From: a virus
IMG/VR virus record: IMGVR_UViG_3300017992_000019
Location: 1 to 64,000 of that record
Strand: one strand, 5' to 3'
Length of the DNA: 64,000 nt
Shown here: piece by piece, positions 14,799 to 23,680 of the stretch
How positions within the stretch are numbered: the first letter of the stretch is position 1
Layout of the letters: each line of letters begins with the position of its first letter
Position numbers and translations under genes: made by a program
Notes under the pieces: model-generated
The model's input: the letters and a program-made list of their open reading frames with translations, nothing else
Database searches by the model: none
Told to the model about the DNA's origin: nothing

Positions 14799-17489
14799 TT
14801 GACAGCAGAGCTCGACAGATTGCACGACGGGCTCGCGGCCGTCGACGCGATAATCGCGAAAGCGATCGGGATCTCCGAGGTTGCACGGATCGCGCGGATC
14901 GAAACCCGACTCCGCGAGTATCTCAACGCGAAATGGAACGCTCGCAAGCGACGCGCGGTTGAGCGCGCGGGTAGCATGGCACGCGCCGGCAAGAGTGCGG
15001 CCGAGATTTCGCGAGCGGTCAAGGGGATCATGTCCGGGTGGGCCCGGGAGATCGCGCCGAGGTACAAGCGAGACTTTCGAGAAATATATAGACTCGCGCG
15101 GATCGCCGGCTGGAAAAAAGGCGGGCGCCTCACTCGTGGAACACTTGCGTACAAGGGACCGTCGCCTTTCACGGCCGAAGTCAAAAAAGGTGATCTATGG
15201 TCGATCCCGATCCAAGAGGTCACGAGCGAGGACACCTCGGTCAACACGATCCCGAGCGTGTTTCGTCGGGCGAAGTTTCGCCGAGGCCGGGTCAATGCCG
15301 ATATAGGCGGCGGCAAGTATGAGACCGCGACCCGATATCTCTCCGGCCGGGGCGTGACAAACGTCGTTTGGGATCCTTTTGCGCGCACGCCGGAGCATAA
15401 CAAGAAAGCGGCCGCGCGGATCCGCAACGGAGGGGCGGCGACTGCGACGGTCGCGAATGTGCTCAACGTGATCAAGGATCCGAAAGCACGCGACCGGGTG
15501 ATCCGACAGGCTGCAAACGCCGTCGGGAAAAACGGGGTCGCGTATTTCCAGGTATACGAGGGCGACGGATCCGGCAAGGGGGGCAAGACCGATCGCGGTT
15601 GGCAGGCAAACAAGTCTCTCTCGGCATACGTCGAATCGATCGCTCGGGTGTTCCGGTACGTGATCCCGCGCAACGGATATCTCGAGGCCCGGCAACGCAA
15701 CCCGGAGGAGATCAAGGAGCTCGAGAAAGCAACGGTGCCTCGTGCGGCCGTCGCGCTCCCGACTTTCGACGTTGTCGACACGGCCGCGGCCGGAGCTCTC
15801 GTCGATCGTCAAGTGTTCTGGATCGGTCGACATTACGACGACAACATTTCACAGTCGATCCGAGACACCGCTCGCGGATCTCTCATTGAAGCGGGCACGA
15901 ATCGGCAACGCGCCGGCGAGCTCATGCAACAACGGGTCGCGGAAAACCTCTCGCACGTCCGCACTCCGCGAGGTTGGCACGGGACGCAAGCACAGTATTT
16001 CGAGGGACTCGCGGCCAACGCCGCAACCGTCGGCCGGGTGCATGGTCAAATGCGTTCCTTTATCGATCTCGGGATCACGAAATACGAGATCCGAAATCCG
16101 AGCGACTCTCGCACGTGCCGAGTGTGCGCGCACATGGACGGAAAGGTTTTCACCGTCGCGCAAGGCGCGCAGCAAATGCAACAGGAGCTCGCGATCGCGG
16201 AGATCCCCGGACAGTCGCCGGAGGAGTATCGCGACGCGGTCAAGGCCGTGCACCCGTGGATCCAAGATTCAAACCGCGGCATGGAAAAGCTCAACAACAT
16301 CGGATCGGGGTTGCCAGGTAAGCAGGGCCCGGCCGACGCGCAGGCATACGCCGAGGCCGGTCTCTCGCTCCCTCCGTATCATTACCGGTGCCGGTGCACG
16401 GTCGACGTCTCGACCGAGGCCGGATCGTGGGAGGCGTTCGGCGCCGAGTCGGTGCCGATTCCGACACCTCCCGGGGTCAAGCCTCCGACGAAACCGTTTC
16501 CTCCTTTCAAGACGCACCCGACGAAACCGATCAACACTTTTTCGACGCAACGGTTGTCGGCCGCGCTCGGTCGCAAGATCAGGACGACAGCCGGCAACGC
16601 GAAAGCCGGGGTTGCGATCACACCGCAGGCACAGATCGCGGCACGACAGGAGCTCAACGGGTTGCTTGCCGAGTATGGTCTTGTTTCCAAAGACGCGATC
16701 CGCGGTCTCGACGACGCGATCGCAATGCTCGAAGTGCTCGAGACCGAGCACATGGTCGGCGTTTTGGGAACGCATAGCTGGCAAGGAGCGATCAGAATGC
16801 GCTCGTCGTCGATCGACGACGCGATTGATCTACTCGACGGCAAGATCAAGCCGGCGAAAGCCGGGACGATGCAAGCGATCAAGAATCAAGATCGTGTGCA
16901 TGGTATGAAAACTCTCGTGCACGAGGGAGTGCATGGTCACAGTCCGTTATTGTCCGAGGCTTATTACGGCATGGGAGTTCCGCTCGAGGAGGGTGCAGTC
17001 GAGTTGACCGCTCAACGGATCATGAAAGACAAGTTCGGGTTGCTATGGCAAGAGGTGCGAGCATCCGACTACAAGGAGTATGTCGAGGCACTTGCGGACA
17101 CGGTCGAGGGAGCGTTCAAAAAAGTGGTCGGCCGGCGCAAGGCATGGCAAGCCTACTCCGACAAGTTCGTCGAGGAGTCGAAAGTCATTCCATACAGGAA
17201 AAGCAACGTCGGCCGGCACCTCGCGTCGGATGCAACGATCAGAATGCAAAGCACGTCTCATTTCATATCAACGCATAAACAGTTTCTCGACGACTTCGCG
17301 GCCGCGGTTGAGGTGCCGTCGGAGCTCACGGCCGGGTTGAGCAAGCAACAGATCAAGGAGCTCACCGAAAAGATCCGCAAGGAGGTTCGGGAGAGGTCGG
17401 AGAAAAAATTAGTCACCGCGGTACGCAAGCGCGCGAAGCGGCGAGGCGACCCGGTGCCGAAAGCAAGATACATGCGATTTTCGGGGTGA
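14799..17489 (+). CDS. MuF-type head protein fused to methyltransferase-like and zincin domains
   Basis: 896 residues, starting at TTG 14799 directly after the portal stop (ribosome binding site GGGGAGGAG). Three parts are visible. Residues about 130-290 look like a class I methyltransferase: ADIGGGKYE (D168, G170-172) as motif I, a VLNVI segment, then GVAYFQVYEGDG. Residues about 330-545 are the SPP1 gp7/MuF head-morphogenesis domain, with SRTCRVCAHMDGKVF and YHYRCRCTVDV cysteines. Residues about 600-800 hold a zincin: HEGVH at 708-712 and a downstream LEEGAVEL (E730/E731/E735) as possible third ligand. MuF proteins bind the portal and a few copies enter the head; C-terminal effector domains are known on MuF proteins. 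Being packaged and injected is inference. Confidence 0.8.
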   Translation: MTAELDRLHDGLAAVDAIIAKAIGISEVARIARIETRLREYLNAKWNARKRRAVERAGSMARAGKSAAEISRAVKGIMSGWAREIAPRYKRDFREIYRLARIAGWKKGGRLTRGTLAYKGPSPFTAEVKKGDLWSIPIQEVTSEDTSVNTIPSVFRRAKFRRGRVNADIGGGKYETATRYLSGRGVTNVVWDPFARTPEHNKKAAARIRNGGAATATVANVLNVIKDPKARDRVIRQAANAVGKNGVAYFQVYEGDGSGKGGKTDRGWQANKSLSAYVESIARVFRYVIPRNGYLEARQRNPEEIKELEKATVPRAAVALPTFDVVDTAAAGALVDRQVFWIGRHYDDNISQSIRDTARGSLIEAGTNRQRAGELMQQRVAENLSHVRTPRGWHGTQAQYFEGLAANAATVGRVHGQMRSFIDLGITKYEIRNPSDSRTCRVCAHMDGKVFTVAQGAQQMQQELAIAEIPGQSPEEYRDAVKAVHPWIQDSNRGMEKLNNIGSGLPGKQGPADAQAYAEAGLSLPPYHYRCRCTVDVSTEAGSWEAFGAESVPIPTPPGVKPPTKPFPPFKTHPTKPINTFSTQRLSAALGRKIRTTAGNAKAGVAITPQAQIAARQELNGLLAEYGLVSKDAIRGLDDAIAMLEVLETEHMVGVLGTHSWQGAIRMRSSSIDDAIDLLDGKIKPAKAGTMQAIKNQDRVHGMKTLVHEGVHGHSPLLSEAYYGMGVPLEEGAVELTAQRIMKDKFGLLWQEVRASDYKEYVEALADTVEGAFKKVVGRRKAWQAYSDKFVEESKVIPYRKSNVGRHLASDATIRMQSTSHFISTHKQFLDDFAAAVEVPSELTAGLSKQQIKELTEKIRKEVRERSEKKLVTAVRKRAKRRGDPVPKARYMRFSG

Positions 17490-17492
17490 GAA

Positions 17493-17705
17493 ATGCCAGA
17501 GTCGATCTATGAATTGGAACGCAACGACGTCGAGGGATCACTTGAGGTCGCGGAGCTTGCGATCAAAAACAAAACTTACGACGAGGCACTCGCGCACGAG
17601 CTCCTCATGTTACACGACGGCGACTCGAGGATCCTCATTATCGAAAAACTCAAGGAGTTGTTGACTCGGCATCGGTACGTGCCGAAAGATAAGATCACGA
17701 GGTGA
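17493..17705 (+). CDS. Hypothetical protein, 70 aa
   Basis: A small acidic, helical protein between the two giant fusion genes, 3 nt after one and 3 nt before the other. No motif. The tight spacing suggests co-translation with the head genes. It might be an assembly factor for one of its neighbours, but this is only positional. Confidence 0.6.
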   Translation: MPESIYELERNDVEGSLEVAELAIKNKTYDEALAHELLMLHDGDSRILIIEKLKELLTRHRYVPKDKITR

Positions 17706-17708
17706 GAC

Positions 17709-20700
17709 ATGGGAAAGCAACGACGACAAGTTGACCCGACGCCGGCGCCGCAACCGGGGCCGAGGTCTCGAAAGCGGCGAGCTCGCGTTCCGGGCGAGCG
17801 AGGTGTCGCTCACCCGGTGATCAAGTCGATCGACACGCCGGCGCTTGACGACGGCGGCAAGCTCGCGCCGGCGAAAGGCAAGGGAGGAACACTCCTCGTC
17901 GAGGATCAGGAGGAGGTCACTTTCGCGCCGGTGATTTTCAAGGGCGAGTTTGAGGTCGTGAAACAGATCCGCAACGACGCCTCGAAAATCTTTGTATGCT
18001 TTCGATTGCCCGAGGCGATCCGCACAAAGCTCTCGGAGCTTTCAACCGCACTCGTGAAAGATCGCGCGGATCCCGAGGACGTCGATCACGTGACCTTGTT
18101 GTATGTGCCGAGCGACAAGGAGATCACCGAGGAGGTCGCAAGCAAGGCCGCGGCGGCGGCGAGAGACGCGCTCAAGAAATTCGAGCTCGGGCCGGTCAAG
18201 GCCCGGTTGCAGGGTTGGGGATATTTCGACGGCGCCGAGAAAGGCGAGGAGCGGAGCACCGCGCTCGTTGCTCTCCTTGACGCTCCCGGGTTGGCCGAGG
18301 TGCACCTCGTGCTCAAGGCCGCGCTCACCGAGGCCGGTCTCCCGGCCGACGAGCAGACACACGGGTTTGTTCCGCACGCGACGCTCGCATATCTCGAGGC
18401 CGGCGAGCGGATCGAGAATCTCCCGGAGCTCGGCGACGAGATCGTGATCAACGAGCTTGAGCTCGTGCACTCTGAGACCTACCGGATCCCGATCGGAGGC
18501 AAGGTCGAGAAATCGGATCCGCGTTCCGACACGCCGTGGGATCCCTCTCACCTCGAGGACCGAGCGAGCGAGCAACTTGTCGCTCGACATTGGGATTTGC
18601 ACCTCGAGTTTCGGCAACCCGGCCGGCCGACGAGTGCGCTTGTCAACGAGCACGCGCGGATCGTCGACGAGCTTTTCGGCCGCGGTGTGAAACATCCGGC
18701 ACCGCCCGACAACGGGCTCGACGATCTCTCGGAGGATTTCGAGGAGTATGAGAGCAAGCAACCCGACTGGACACGACCCATGCGACCAAAGATCCTCGAC
18801 GACCTCGAGAAACGGGTCGATCCGAATCCGGGAGTGTTTGCCTCGCCGGGAGGCAAGGCGCGGATCGCCGAGGCGCTTGTCAAGATGCTCCCGTCGCATT
18901 CAACCTATGTCGAGCCTTTTGCCGGAGGCGCCGCGGTGCTTTTCAAAAAGGAGCCGTGCGACGTCGAGGTGCTCAACGATCTCGACGAGTCGATCGTGCA
19001 AGCGTACAAAGACGTCAAGGCGATCACGAACGCCGAGCTCGAGCAACTCCGGGGCAAGGATTGGGTCGGCAAGCGTGCGACGTTCCGGCGACTGCACAAA
19101 TCGCAACCGAGCAACCGGGTCGAGCGGTTGTATAAATTCTTGTACGTCTCGTTTTTCTCCTACGGGTCGACGCGCGGCAAGGGATACAACCCGGTTCGCG
19201 ACGGCCGCAACCCGGTTGACACGATACTCGGCCGGATCGAGCGCGGCCGCAAGCGACTCAAGGGAGTGCGTCTCATGTGCGGCGACTACGCCGCGACGAT
19301 CAAAGCGCACGACAGCAAGGGAACGGTTTTCTTTCTCGATCCGCCGTATGCCGGTTATTGTGCCGACCTCGGCGAGGGCAAGTTCGACGAGGAGAAATTC
19401 GTCGAGACGCTCAAGAATCTCAAGGGCAAGTTTGTCTTGACCTACGGCGCGAGATCGAAACTCATGTCGAAACTTCGCGCGGCCGGATTCAAGATCAAGC
19501 GGATCGCGATCCCCCGCACCGGTCTCGGTCTCACGTCGCGCGACGAGAAAGGCGAACGCCGCACCGATCTCACGACGCTCGTTGTCTCGAATTTCGAGAC
19601 GACAAAAAAGGCCGCGGCCGGAGAGGAATTCCTCGTCGACGTGACCGACGGCGAGATCGTCGAGCTCGAGAAACGACTCGACCCGGAGGCGCCGCGGCGA
19701 TTCACGGTTCACCGACACTGGCGCGGCGGCGAGTCGCACGTTGACTTGAGGATCGAAAAGGGCAACCTCCTCGAGGGTTGGTCACTCGAGCAGAATCCGA
19801 CCAACGCGGAGCCCGTCGAGACACTCGCGGCCGCGCAGGAAATCGGCGGCGATTGGTTCCAACGGGAGGAGACCGCGGCCGTGCGAAAGGACTTGCACCC
19901 GCTCAAGTGGCTTGACGTCGAGGGCGTGACCAAGCGAGGCGAGGGCGGGCAGGATCCGATCGGCGGCAACTCGGAATTTCCGGGTGTGTTTCATATTGTC
20001 GAGAAAGGTCTCGCCGAAATCGGAGCGGTCAAGCCGTGGTTGCGCGAGTTTTGGTTGCACGGCGAGCTCGGCCGGTGCCGGTTGATTCTCAAGCAAGTCG
20101 CTTTTCCGATCGTGAAAGCACGACACTCGAGGTCGCGTTGCATGTTTGAAGGGTGCAAGCGAGCTCCCGAGGTCGACGTGTTGTGGGCCGACGGCCGCGG
20201 GCGCGCGTGGTTTTGCGAGGAGCACCTCGAGGCATGGAAACAGGGATTCAAGGATCGCGGTGTCGAGGGATATCTCGAGATCGTCGGTGAGAAAAAAGTC
20301 ACGACCGGAGAGGTGCCGGAGAAATGGGCCGACGTGCACAAGGGCGTCGACGTGGTCGTCGTGACCAAGGAGATCCCACCGAGCGAAATTGGATCGAGGT
20401 GGATCGCAACCCGGCCGGAGAATCCGATGCCGTATGTGCTCGGGCTTGACGCGGTCGAAAAGGGTTGGATCCCTCCGACCGGGATCTCCGCGCTCCCGGC
20501 CGGCGTCCGAAAACAGATCCCGGAGGCGTTCCGATATTGGGAAAAGGAGAACGCTCTCGAGACTCGCGATCGACTTGTCGAGGAGATCCAGGACGGCAAG
20601 ATCAAGGTCAACCTCACGAAACGGATCGACATGGTCGAGGCGCAACTCGAGGTTCCGATCCAGAAAGTCGACACCGACAAGCGACTCGTGACCGGCGTTG

Positions 20701-21014
20701 TGCTCGAGCCCGACGAGGTCGACGCACAAGGCGACACGATCGACGAGGAGGCGATCGAGCGAGCGGCGCATAATTTCCTCGCGAGGTACAACAAGGAAAC
20801 CGAGATCGGCAACCTACACAAGATTTTCGGGCAAAACGGTCTCGAGCTCGTCGAGAGTTGGATCGCGCCGGTCGATATGAAGCTCGGCAAGGGAAAAGTC
20901 AAACGCGGAACGTGGCTTATGACAATTCGCGTGCTCAACGATCACACGTGGCAACAGGTCAAGACAGGCGAGATCACGGGTCTCTCGATCGGCGGCACCG
21001 CGTCGGTTATATGA
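17709..21014 (+). CDS. Giant fusion: 2H phosphoesterase, DNA adenine methyltransferase, LigD-like segments, XkdF prohead protease
   Basis: 1101 residues with no internal stop. Domains in order: a basic N terminus; a 2H phosphoesterase (HVTL at H127, HATL at H223); a LigD phosphoesterase-like HWDLHLEFR near 293; a D12-class DNA adenine methyltransferase, about 358-635 (YVEPFAGGAAVLF as motif I, DPPY at 544-547); a second LigD-like unit (VHRHWRGG, HVDLRIE) near 660; a ligase-like WLHGELGRCRLILKQ; a Cys/His zinc finger near 811-843; and a C-terminal XkdF-like protease, about 975-1101 (DEVDAQGDTID, GNLHKIF, GLSIGG). The last domain matures the head. The others could act on nucleic acid after co-packaging. 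All key motifs of the methyltransferase and 2H parts are intact. Confidence 0.82.
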   Translation: MGKQRRQVDPTPAPQPGPRSRKRRARVPGERGVAHPVIKSIDTPALDDGGKLAPAKGKGGTLLVEDQEEVTFAPVIFKGEFEVVKQIRNDASKIFVCFRLPEAIRTKLSELSTALVKDRADPEDVDHVTLLYVPSDKEITEEVASKAAAAARDALKKFELGPVKARLQGWGYFDGAEKGEERSTALVALLDAPGLAEVHLVLKAALTEAGLPADEQTHGFVPHATLAYLEAGERIENLPELGDEIVINELELVHSETYRIPIGGKVEKSDPRSDTPWDPSHLEDRASEQLVARHWDLHLEFRQPGRPTSALVNEHARIVDELFGRGVKHPAPPDNGLDDLSEDFEEYESKQPDWTRPMRPKILDDLEKRVDPNPGVFASPGGKARIAEALVKMLPSHSTYVEPFAGGAAVLFKKEPCDVEVLNDLDESIVQAYKDVKAITNAELEQLRGKDWVGKRATFRRLHKSQPSNRVERLYKFLYVSFFSYGSTRGKGYNPVRDGRNPVDTILGRIERGRKRLKGVRLMCGDYAATIKAHDSKGTVFFLDPPYAGYCADLGEGKFDEEKFVETLKNLKGKFVLTYGARSKLMSKLRAAGFKIKRIAIPRTGLGLTSRDEKGERRTDLTTLVVSNFETTKKAAAGEEFLVDVTDGEIVELEKRLDPEAPRRFTVHRHWRGGESHVDLRIEKGNLLEGWSLEQNPTNAEPVETLAAAQEIGGDWFQREETAAVRKDLHPLKWLDVEGVTKRGEGGQDPIGGNSEFPGVFHIVEKGLAEIGAVKPWLREFWLHGELGRCRLILKQVAFPIVKARHSRSRCMFEGCKRAPEVDVLWADGRGRAWFCEEHLEAWKQGFKDRGVEGYLEIVGEKKVTTGEVPEKWADVHKGVDVVVVTKEIPPSEIGSRWIATRPENPMPYVLGLDAVEKGWIPPTGISALPAGVRKQIPEAFRYWEKENALETRDRLVEEIQDGKIKVNLTKRIDMVEAQLEVPIQKVDTDKRLVTGVVLEPDEVDAQGDTIDEEAIERAAHNFLARYNKETEIGNLHKIFGQNGLELVESWIAPVDMKLGKGKVKRGTWLMTIRVLNDHTWQQVKTGEITGLSIGGTASVI

Positions 21015-21241
21015 AAGGTCTTGACATGGGGCGTTCGACCTTGGCACAATTGCAGCAATCGAAAGGCGTTCGGCAGTCGGAGATCATGGCGAAATACGAC
21101 GAGAGCATTCAGGCGCGGAAATTTTACGGACAGGTGATCCTCACCTATGAGGACGGCAACCTTGTCAACGTGAAAGAAACGCGCAACCTGAAACCCGATC
21201 AACTCGTGCGGGTGCTCGGCGACAACAACGTCGACGTTTGA
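21011..21241 (+). CDS. DUF2292-like small protein, 76 aa
   Basis: The start at ATG 21011 overlaps the upstream TGA (ATGA). Alternatives in frame are ATG 21026 and ATG 21086 (GGAGATC upstream), the latter giving a 51-residue form. The C-terminal half, FYGQVILTYEDGNLVNVKETRNLK, resembles the small DUF2292 family, as recalled. A TTGACA-N18-CACAAT pair at 21021-21050 inside the gene could be a promoter. The gene sits between the protease and scaffold genes and is closed by a terminator. Function unknown. Confidence 0.55.
   Translation: MKGLDMGRSTLAQLQQSKGVRQSEIMAKYDESIQARKFYGQVILTYEDGNLVNVKETRNLKPDQLVRVLGDNNVDV
21021..21050 (+). promoter_or_regulatory. Possible sigma-70 promoter, low confidence
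   Basis: TTGACA (21021-21026) and CACAAT (21045-21050) are 18 nt apart. The upstream AAGGTCTTGAC matches the context of the possible promoter at 7559. It lies within the first codons of a small gene, so it could equally be coincidental. Confidence 0.25.
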
Positions 21242-21275
21242 GGTTTTGAAAAGCTAGAGGGTATCGGATCAACCG

Positions 21276-21312
21276 AGCCCCGATGTGTGCTCCGCGCATG
21301 TCGGGGCTTTTT
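21276..21312 (+). terminator. Rho-independent terminator between protease and scaffold genes
   Basis: AGCCCCGA (21276-21283) pairs with TCGGGGCT (21301-21308). The interior extends the stem through G-U pairs to a small TCC loop, and TTTT follows at 21309-21312. It separates the protease block from the scaffold and capsid block and may set their expression ratio. Confidence 0.8.
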
Positions 21313-21328
21313 GCGTTTTGAGGTTGCC

Positions 21329-22273
21329 ATGTCCGAAAAAGCAAAGCGACGGTTGCTTGAGGTTGAAGTTGACGAGGTTTCGCTCGTAGATCGAGCGGCC
21401 AATTTGAGACGGTTCCTAGTAATCAAACGACTGGAGGAAAAAGAAATGGGAGCTTTCAAAAAAGACGAGATCAAGAAAGGCGAGGAGATGACCGAGGAGG
21501 AAAAGAAGAAAGCCGAGGAGGCCAAGAAAGCCGAGGAGGCCAAGAAAGCCGAAGCGGTCAAGAAATCCGAGGAGGAGATCAAGGAGATCCTCAAGGCCAT
21601 GAACCCGGCCGCGGTTGCCGGGATGCTCCGCGGTCTCAAGGGCGCACCCAAGGAGGCGGTCGACGCTCTGATCCAGTGGGCCGAAGGTCAGGCGAAAAAG
21701 GCCGAGACCAAGAAGTCGGCCGACGGTGACGGCGACGATCCTCCCGCGGATCCTCCCGCGGATCCCCCGGCCGATCCCGAGCCGGCCGATCCCCCCGCGG
21801 ATCCCCCGGCCGATCCCGAGCCGGCCGAAGTCAAGAAAGCGGCCGTCGAGATCCACGACGACGGCACCGTGATCGTCAACGGCGCTCCGGTGGTCAAGGG
21901 CAAGACGTTCACCCCCTCGCGCAACAGCGCGATCAAGGAGGTGATCGGCAAGCTGATCAAGCTGGCCGGCGACGTCGGTGATTCCGAGACCCTCAAAGCG
22001 ATCGCCGACATGGTCAAGGAGCTCCCCGACGACGCGAATCCGGGACAAGGAGTCAAGGCCGTCGGCACGGCCGGAGGCGTCGCGCTCAAGAAAGCCGAGG
22101 AGGAGATCGAGAAACTTCGCAAGGAGCTCGACGAGGCCAAAGCGGAACGCGCCGACGTGACCAAACGACTCGACGAGATCGAAAAGACCCGCGAGCCGAG
22201 CAAGTCGGTCGACGGCGACGGCGGCACCGACAAAGAAACCATGAAAAAGGAGTTTTGGGACGGCGTGATCTAG
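21329..22273 (+). CDS. Capsid scaffold-like protein ending in FWDGVI
   Basis: 314 residues from ATG 21329. The N terminus (EVDEVSLVDRAANLRRFLVIKR) matches the leader found in XkdF-type protease/scaffold proteins, although the protease domain sits in the 1101-residue fusion upstream. Next come a Lys/Glu coiled coil (about 45-85), a repeat of DPPA/DPEPA units (about 137-166), a small folded part and a second coiled coil (about 255-300). The last residues, KKEFWDGVI, recur at the ends of two other proteins in the window. Length, charge, coiled coils and position directly before the major capsid gene fit a scaffold. The terminal peptide may bind the capsid shell. Confidence 0.75.
   Translation: MSEKAKRRLLEVEVDEVSLVDRAANLRRFLVIKRLEEKEMGAFKKDEIKKGEEMTEEEKKKAEEAKKAEEAKKAEAVKKSEEEIKEILKAMNPAAVAGMLRGLKGAPKEAVDALIQWAEGQAKKAETKKSADGDGDDPPADPPADPPADPEPADPPADPPADPEPAEVKKAAVEIHDDGTVIVNGAPVVKGKTFTPSRNSAIKEVIGKLIKLAGDVGDSETLKAIADMVKELPDDANPGQGVKAVGTAGGVALKKAEEEIEKLRKELDEAKAERADVTKRLDEIEKTREPSKSVDGDGGTDKETMKKEFWDGVI
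21737..21826 (+). repeat. GATCCxCCCGCG-type tandem repeat coding DPPA/DPEPA
   Basis: Seven consecutive units, five of 12 nt (DPPA) and two of 15 nt (DPEPA), arranged 3 short, 1 long, 2 short, 1 long. Each unit starts with GATC. The repeat makes a rigid Pro-rich linker in the scaffold-like protein and is a likely site for length variation between relatives. Confidence 0.85.
22253..22273 (+). repeat. FWDGVI-coding repeat, copy 1
   Basis: TTTTGGGACGGCGTGATC followed by TAG encodes the last residues (FWDGVI, stop) of the scaffold-like protein. The same 21 nt recur at 30303-30323 (two changes, stop TGA) and 36438-36458 (identical), always at the very end of a gene and in the same frame. Confidence 0.9.
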
Positions 22274-22353
22274 CACGTCGACCGGAGCTCTCTCAACCGA
22301 TCTAAGAAGTCAAAGGATCACTTTCGATCGAACCTTTCAAGGAGGAATCAGTC

Positions 22354-23562
22354 ATGCCCGAAAGAGTCTCAAACGAGGAGTTGGTGCAGAAAGCCCTGAT
22401 CGAGACCGGTGCGCTCTCGGCGGCCGGCAAACTCAACCCGGCGCAAGCCGACAAATTCATCGACTATGTTGTCGATGAGAGCGTGTTGAAAAACAACGCG
22501 CGCGTCGAGCGGTTCCGCAACGAGACGCTCGAGATCGACAAGATCGGGATCGGCCGGCGCGTCGCGTTGCCGAAAGCCGAAGCGGCCGACCCCGGTCTCC
22601 GGCGCGGGATCGAGACGAGCAAGATCGTGCTCGAGCCCCGGACCGTCGCGGTGCCTTTCGAGGTCTCCGACGAGTTCCTCGAAATCAATCTCGAGGGTCA
22701 GGCACTAGCCGACAAGATTGTGCAGCTTATGGCGCGCCAGTTTTCAAACGACCTCGAGGAGTTGTATTTGTTCGCCGACTCCCTCGGGCCGTCGATCGTC
22801 GAGAGCGACTATCGCTCGGGCGGATCGGCAACTCAGCACGTCAAAGACGAGTATCTCGGTCTCCTGCCAAGTCCGGGCGGGTGGTTGCGTCGTGCCGACT
22901 CCGGTCACGTCGTGGATCACGAGGGCGCAAACATCGGTCTGTCGGTGTTCGGCAAGATGCTCCGCAACATGCCGCAGAAATTCAGGCGCAACAAGGCCGC
23001 GCTCCGGTTTTTCATTGCGCCGGATCTTTCTCAGTTGTACGTCGAGAAACTGAGCACCCGGGCAACCGGTCTCGGCGACGCCTCGGCGGCGGGCGCCGAT
23101 CACCGGCCGTATGGTGTGCAGTTGGTCGAGGTGCCGTTGTTCTCGTTCCTGCCCAAGGTCGTCGAGCACGTGACCTTGACCAACGAGGATCCGATCGCGC
23201 TCCGGTACAAGCCGGTTCAGAATGAGGTCGTGACTCCGTCCGATCTCGCCGGCACCCCGACGACTCCGTATGTCGAGGGCACCGACTACAACATGGATTA
23301 TGCCAACGGGACGATCGCTCGCGACGCCGGAGGCTCGCTCCCGACGCCGGTCACCGTCAAGATCACTTACGAGGCGAATCCTCAACTGTTGCTCACGCAT
23401 CAGTCGAATTTCGTTCTCGGCATCGGGCGGGATATCAAGATCGAAAAGGATCGCGATATCTACCGCGGTGTCTGGTCTTACATGGTCACCGCAAAGGTTG
23501 CCGCGCAGTTCGAGGAAACCGATGCGTTGGTCAAGGGCGTCAACATCGGCCAGGGCGTGTAA
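22354..23562 (+). CDS. Major capsid protein (HK97-fold, inferred)
   Basis: 402 residues from ATG 22354 after AAGGAGGAATCAGTC. The layout is a major head protein: N-terminal helices, then RVALPKAEAADPG and a VPFEVSDEFLEINLEG segment typical of the spine helix and E-loop transition, a GLLPSPGGWLRR loop, the Pro-rich QLVEVPLFSF and the terminal QSNFVLGIGRDIKIEKDRDIYRG. Directly behind the scaffold, with a strong ribosome binding site and a 3' hairpin, it is the expected place for the most abundant virion protein. The fold is inferred from pattern and position. Confidence 0.85.
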   Translation: MPERVSNEELVQKALIETGALSAAGKLNPAQADKFIDYVVDESVLKNNARVERFRNETLEIDKIGIGRRVALPKAEAADPGLRRGIETSKIVLEPRTVAVPFEVSDEFLEINLEGQALADKIVQLMARQFSNDLEELYLFADSLGPSIVESDYRSGGSATQHVKDEYLGLLPSPGGWLRRADSGHVVDHEGANIGLSVFGKMLRNMPQKFRRNKAALRFFIAPDLSQLYVEKLSTRATGLGDASAAGADHRPYGVQLVEVPLFSFLPKVVEHVTLTNEDPIALRYKPVQNEVVTPSDLAGTPTTPYVEGTDYNMDYANGTIARDAGGSLPTPVTVKITYEANPQLLLTHQSNFVLGIGRDIKIEKDRDIYRGVWSYMVTAKVAAQFEETDALVKGVNIGQGV

Positions 23563-23603
23563 GCAAGCGCCAGTGATCGAGCGACGCTCACAGGAAACCC
23601 CCC

Positions 23604-23632
23604 GGCGAGTGCACGAATGAGGTGTGCTCGCC
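23604..23632 (+). promoter_or_regulatory. Hairpin after the major capsid gene
   Basis: GGCGAG (23604-23609) pairs with CTCGCC (23627-23632) with further partial pairing inside. There is no U-run, so it is more likely an mRNA-stabilising or processing hairpin than a terminator. Confidence 0.4.
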
Positions 23633-23680
23633 GTGGGTGTTCCGATTTCGGGCTATCGCTTGGGCAAGGAGGATCTCAAG

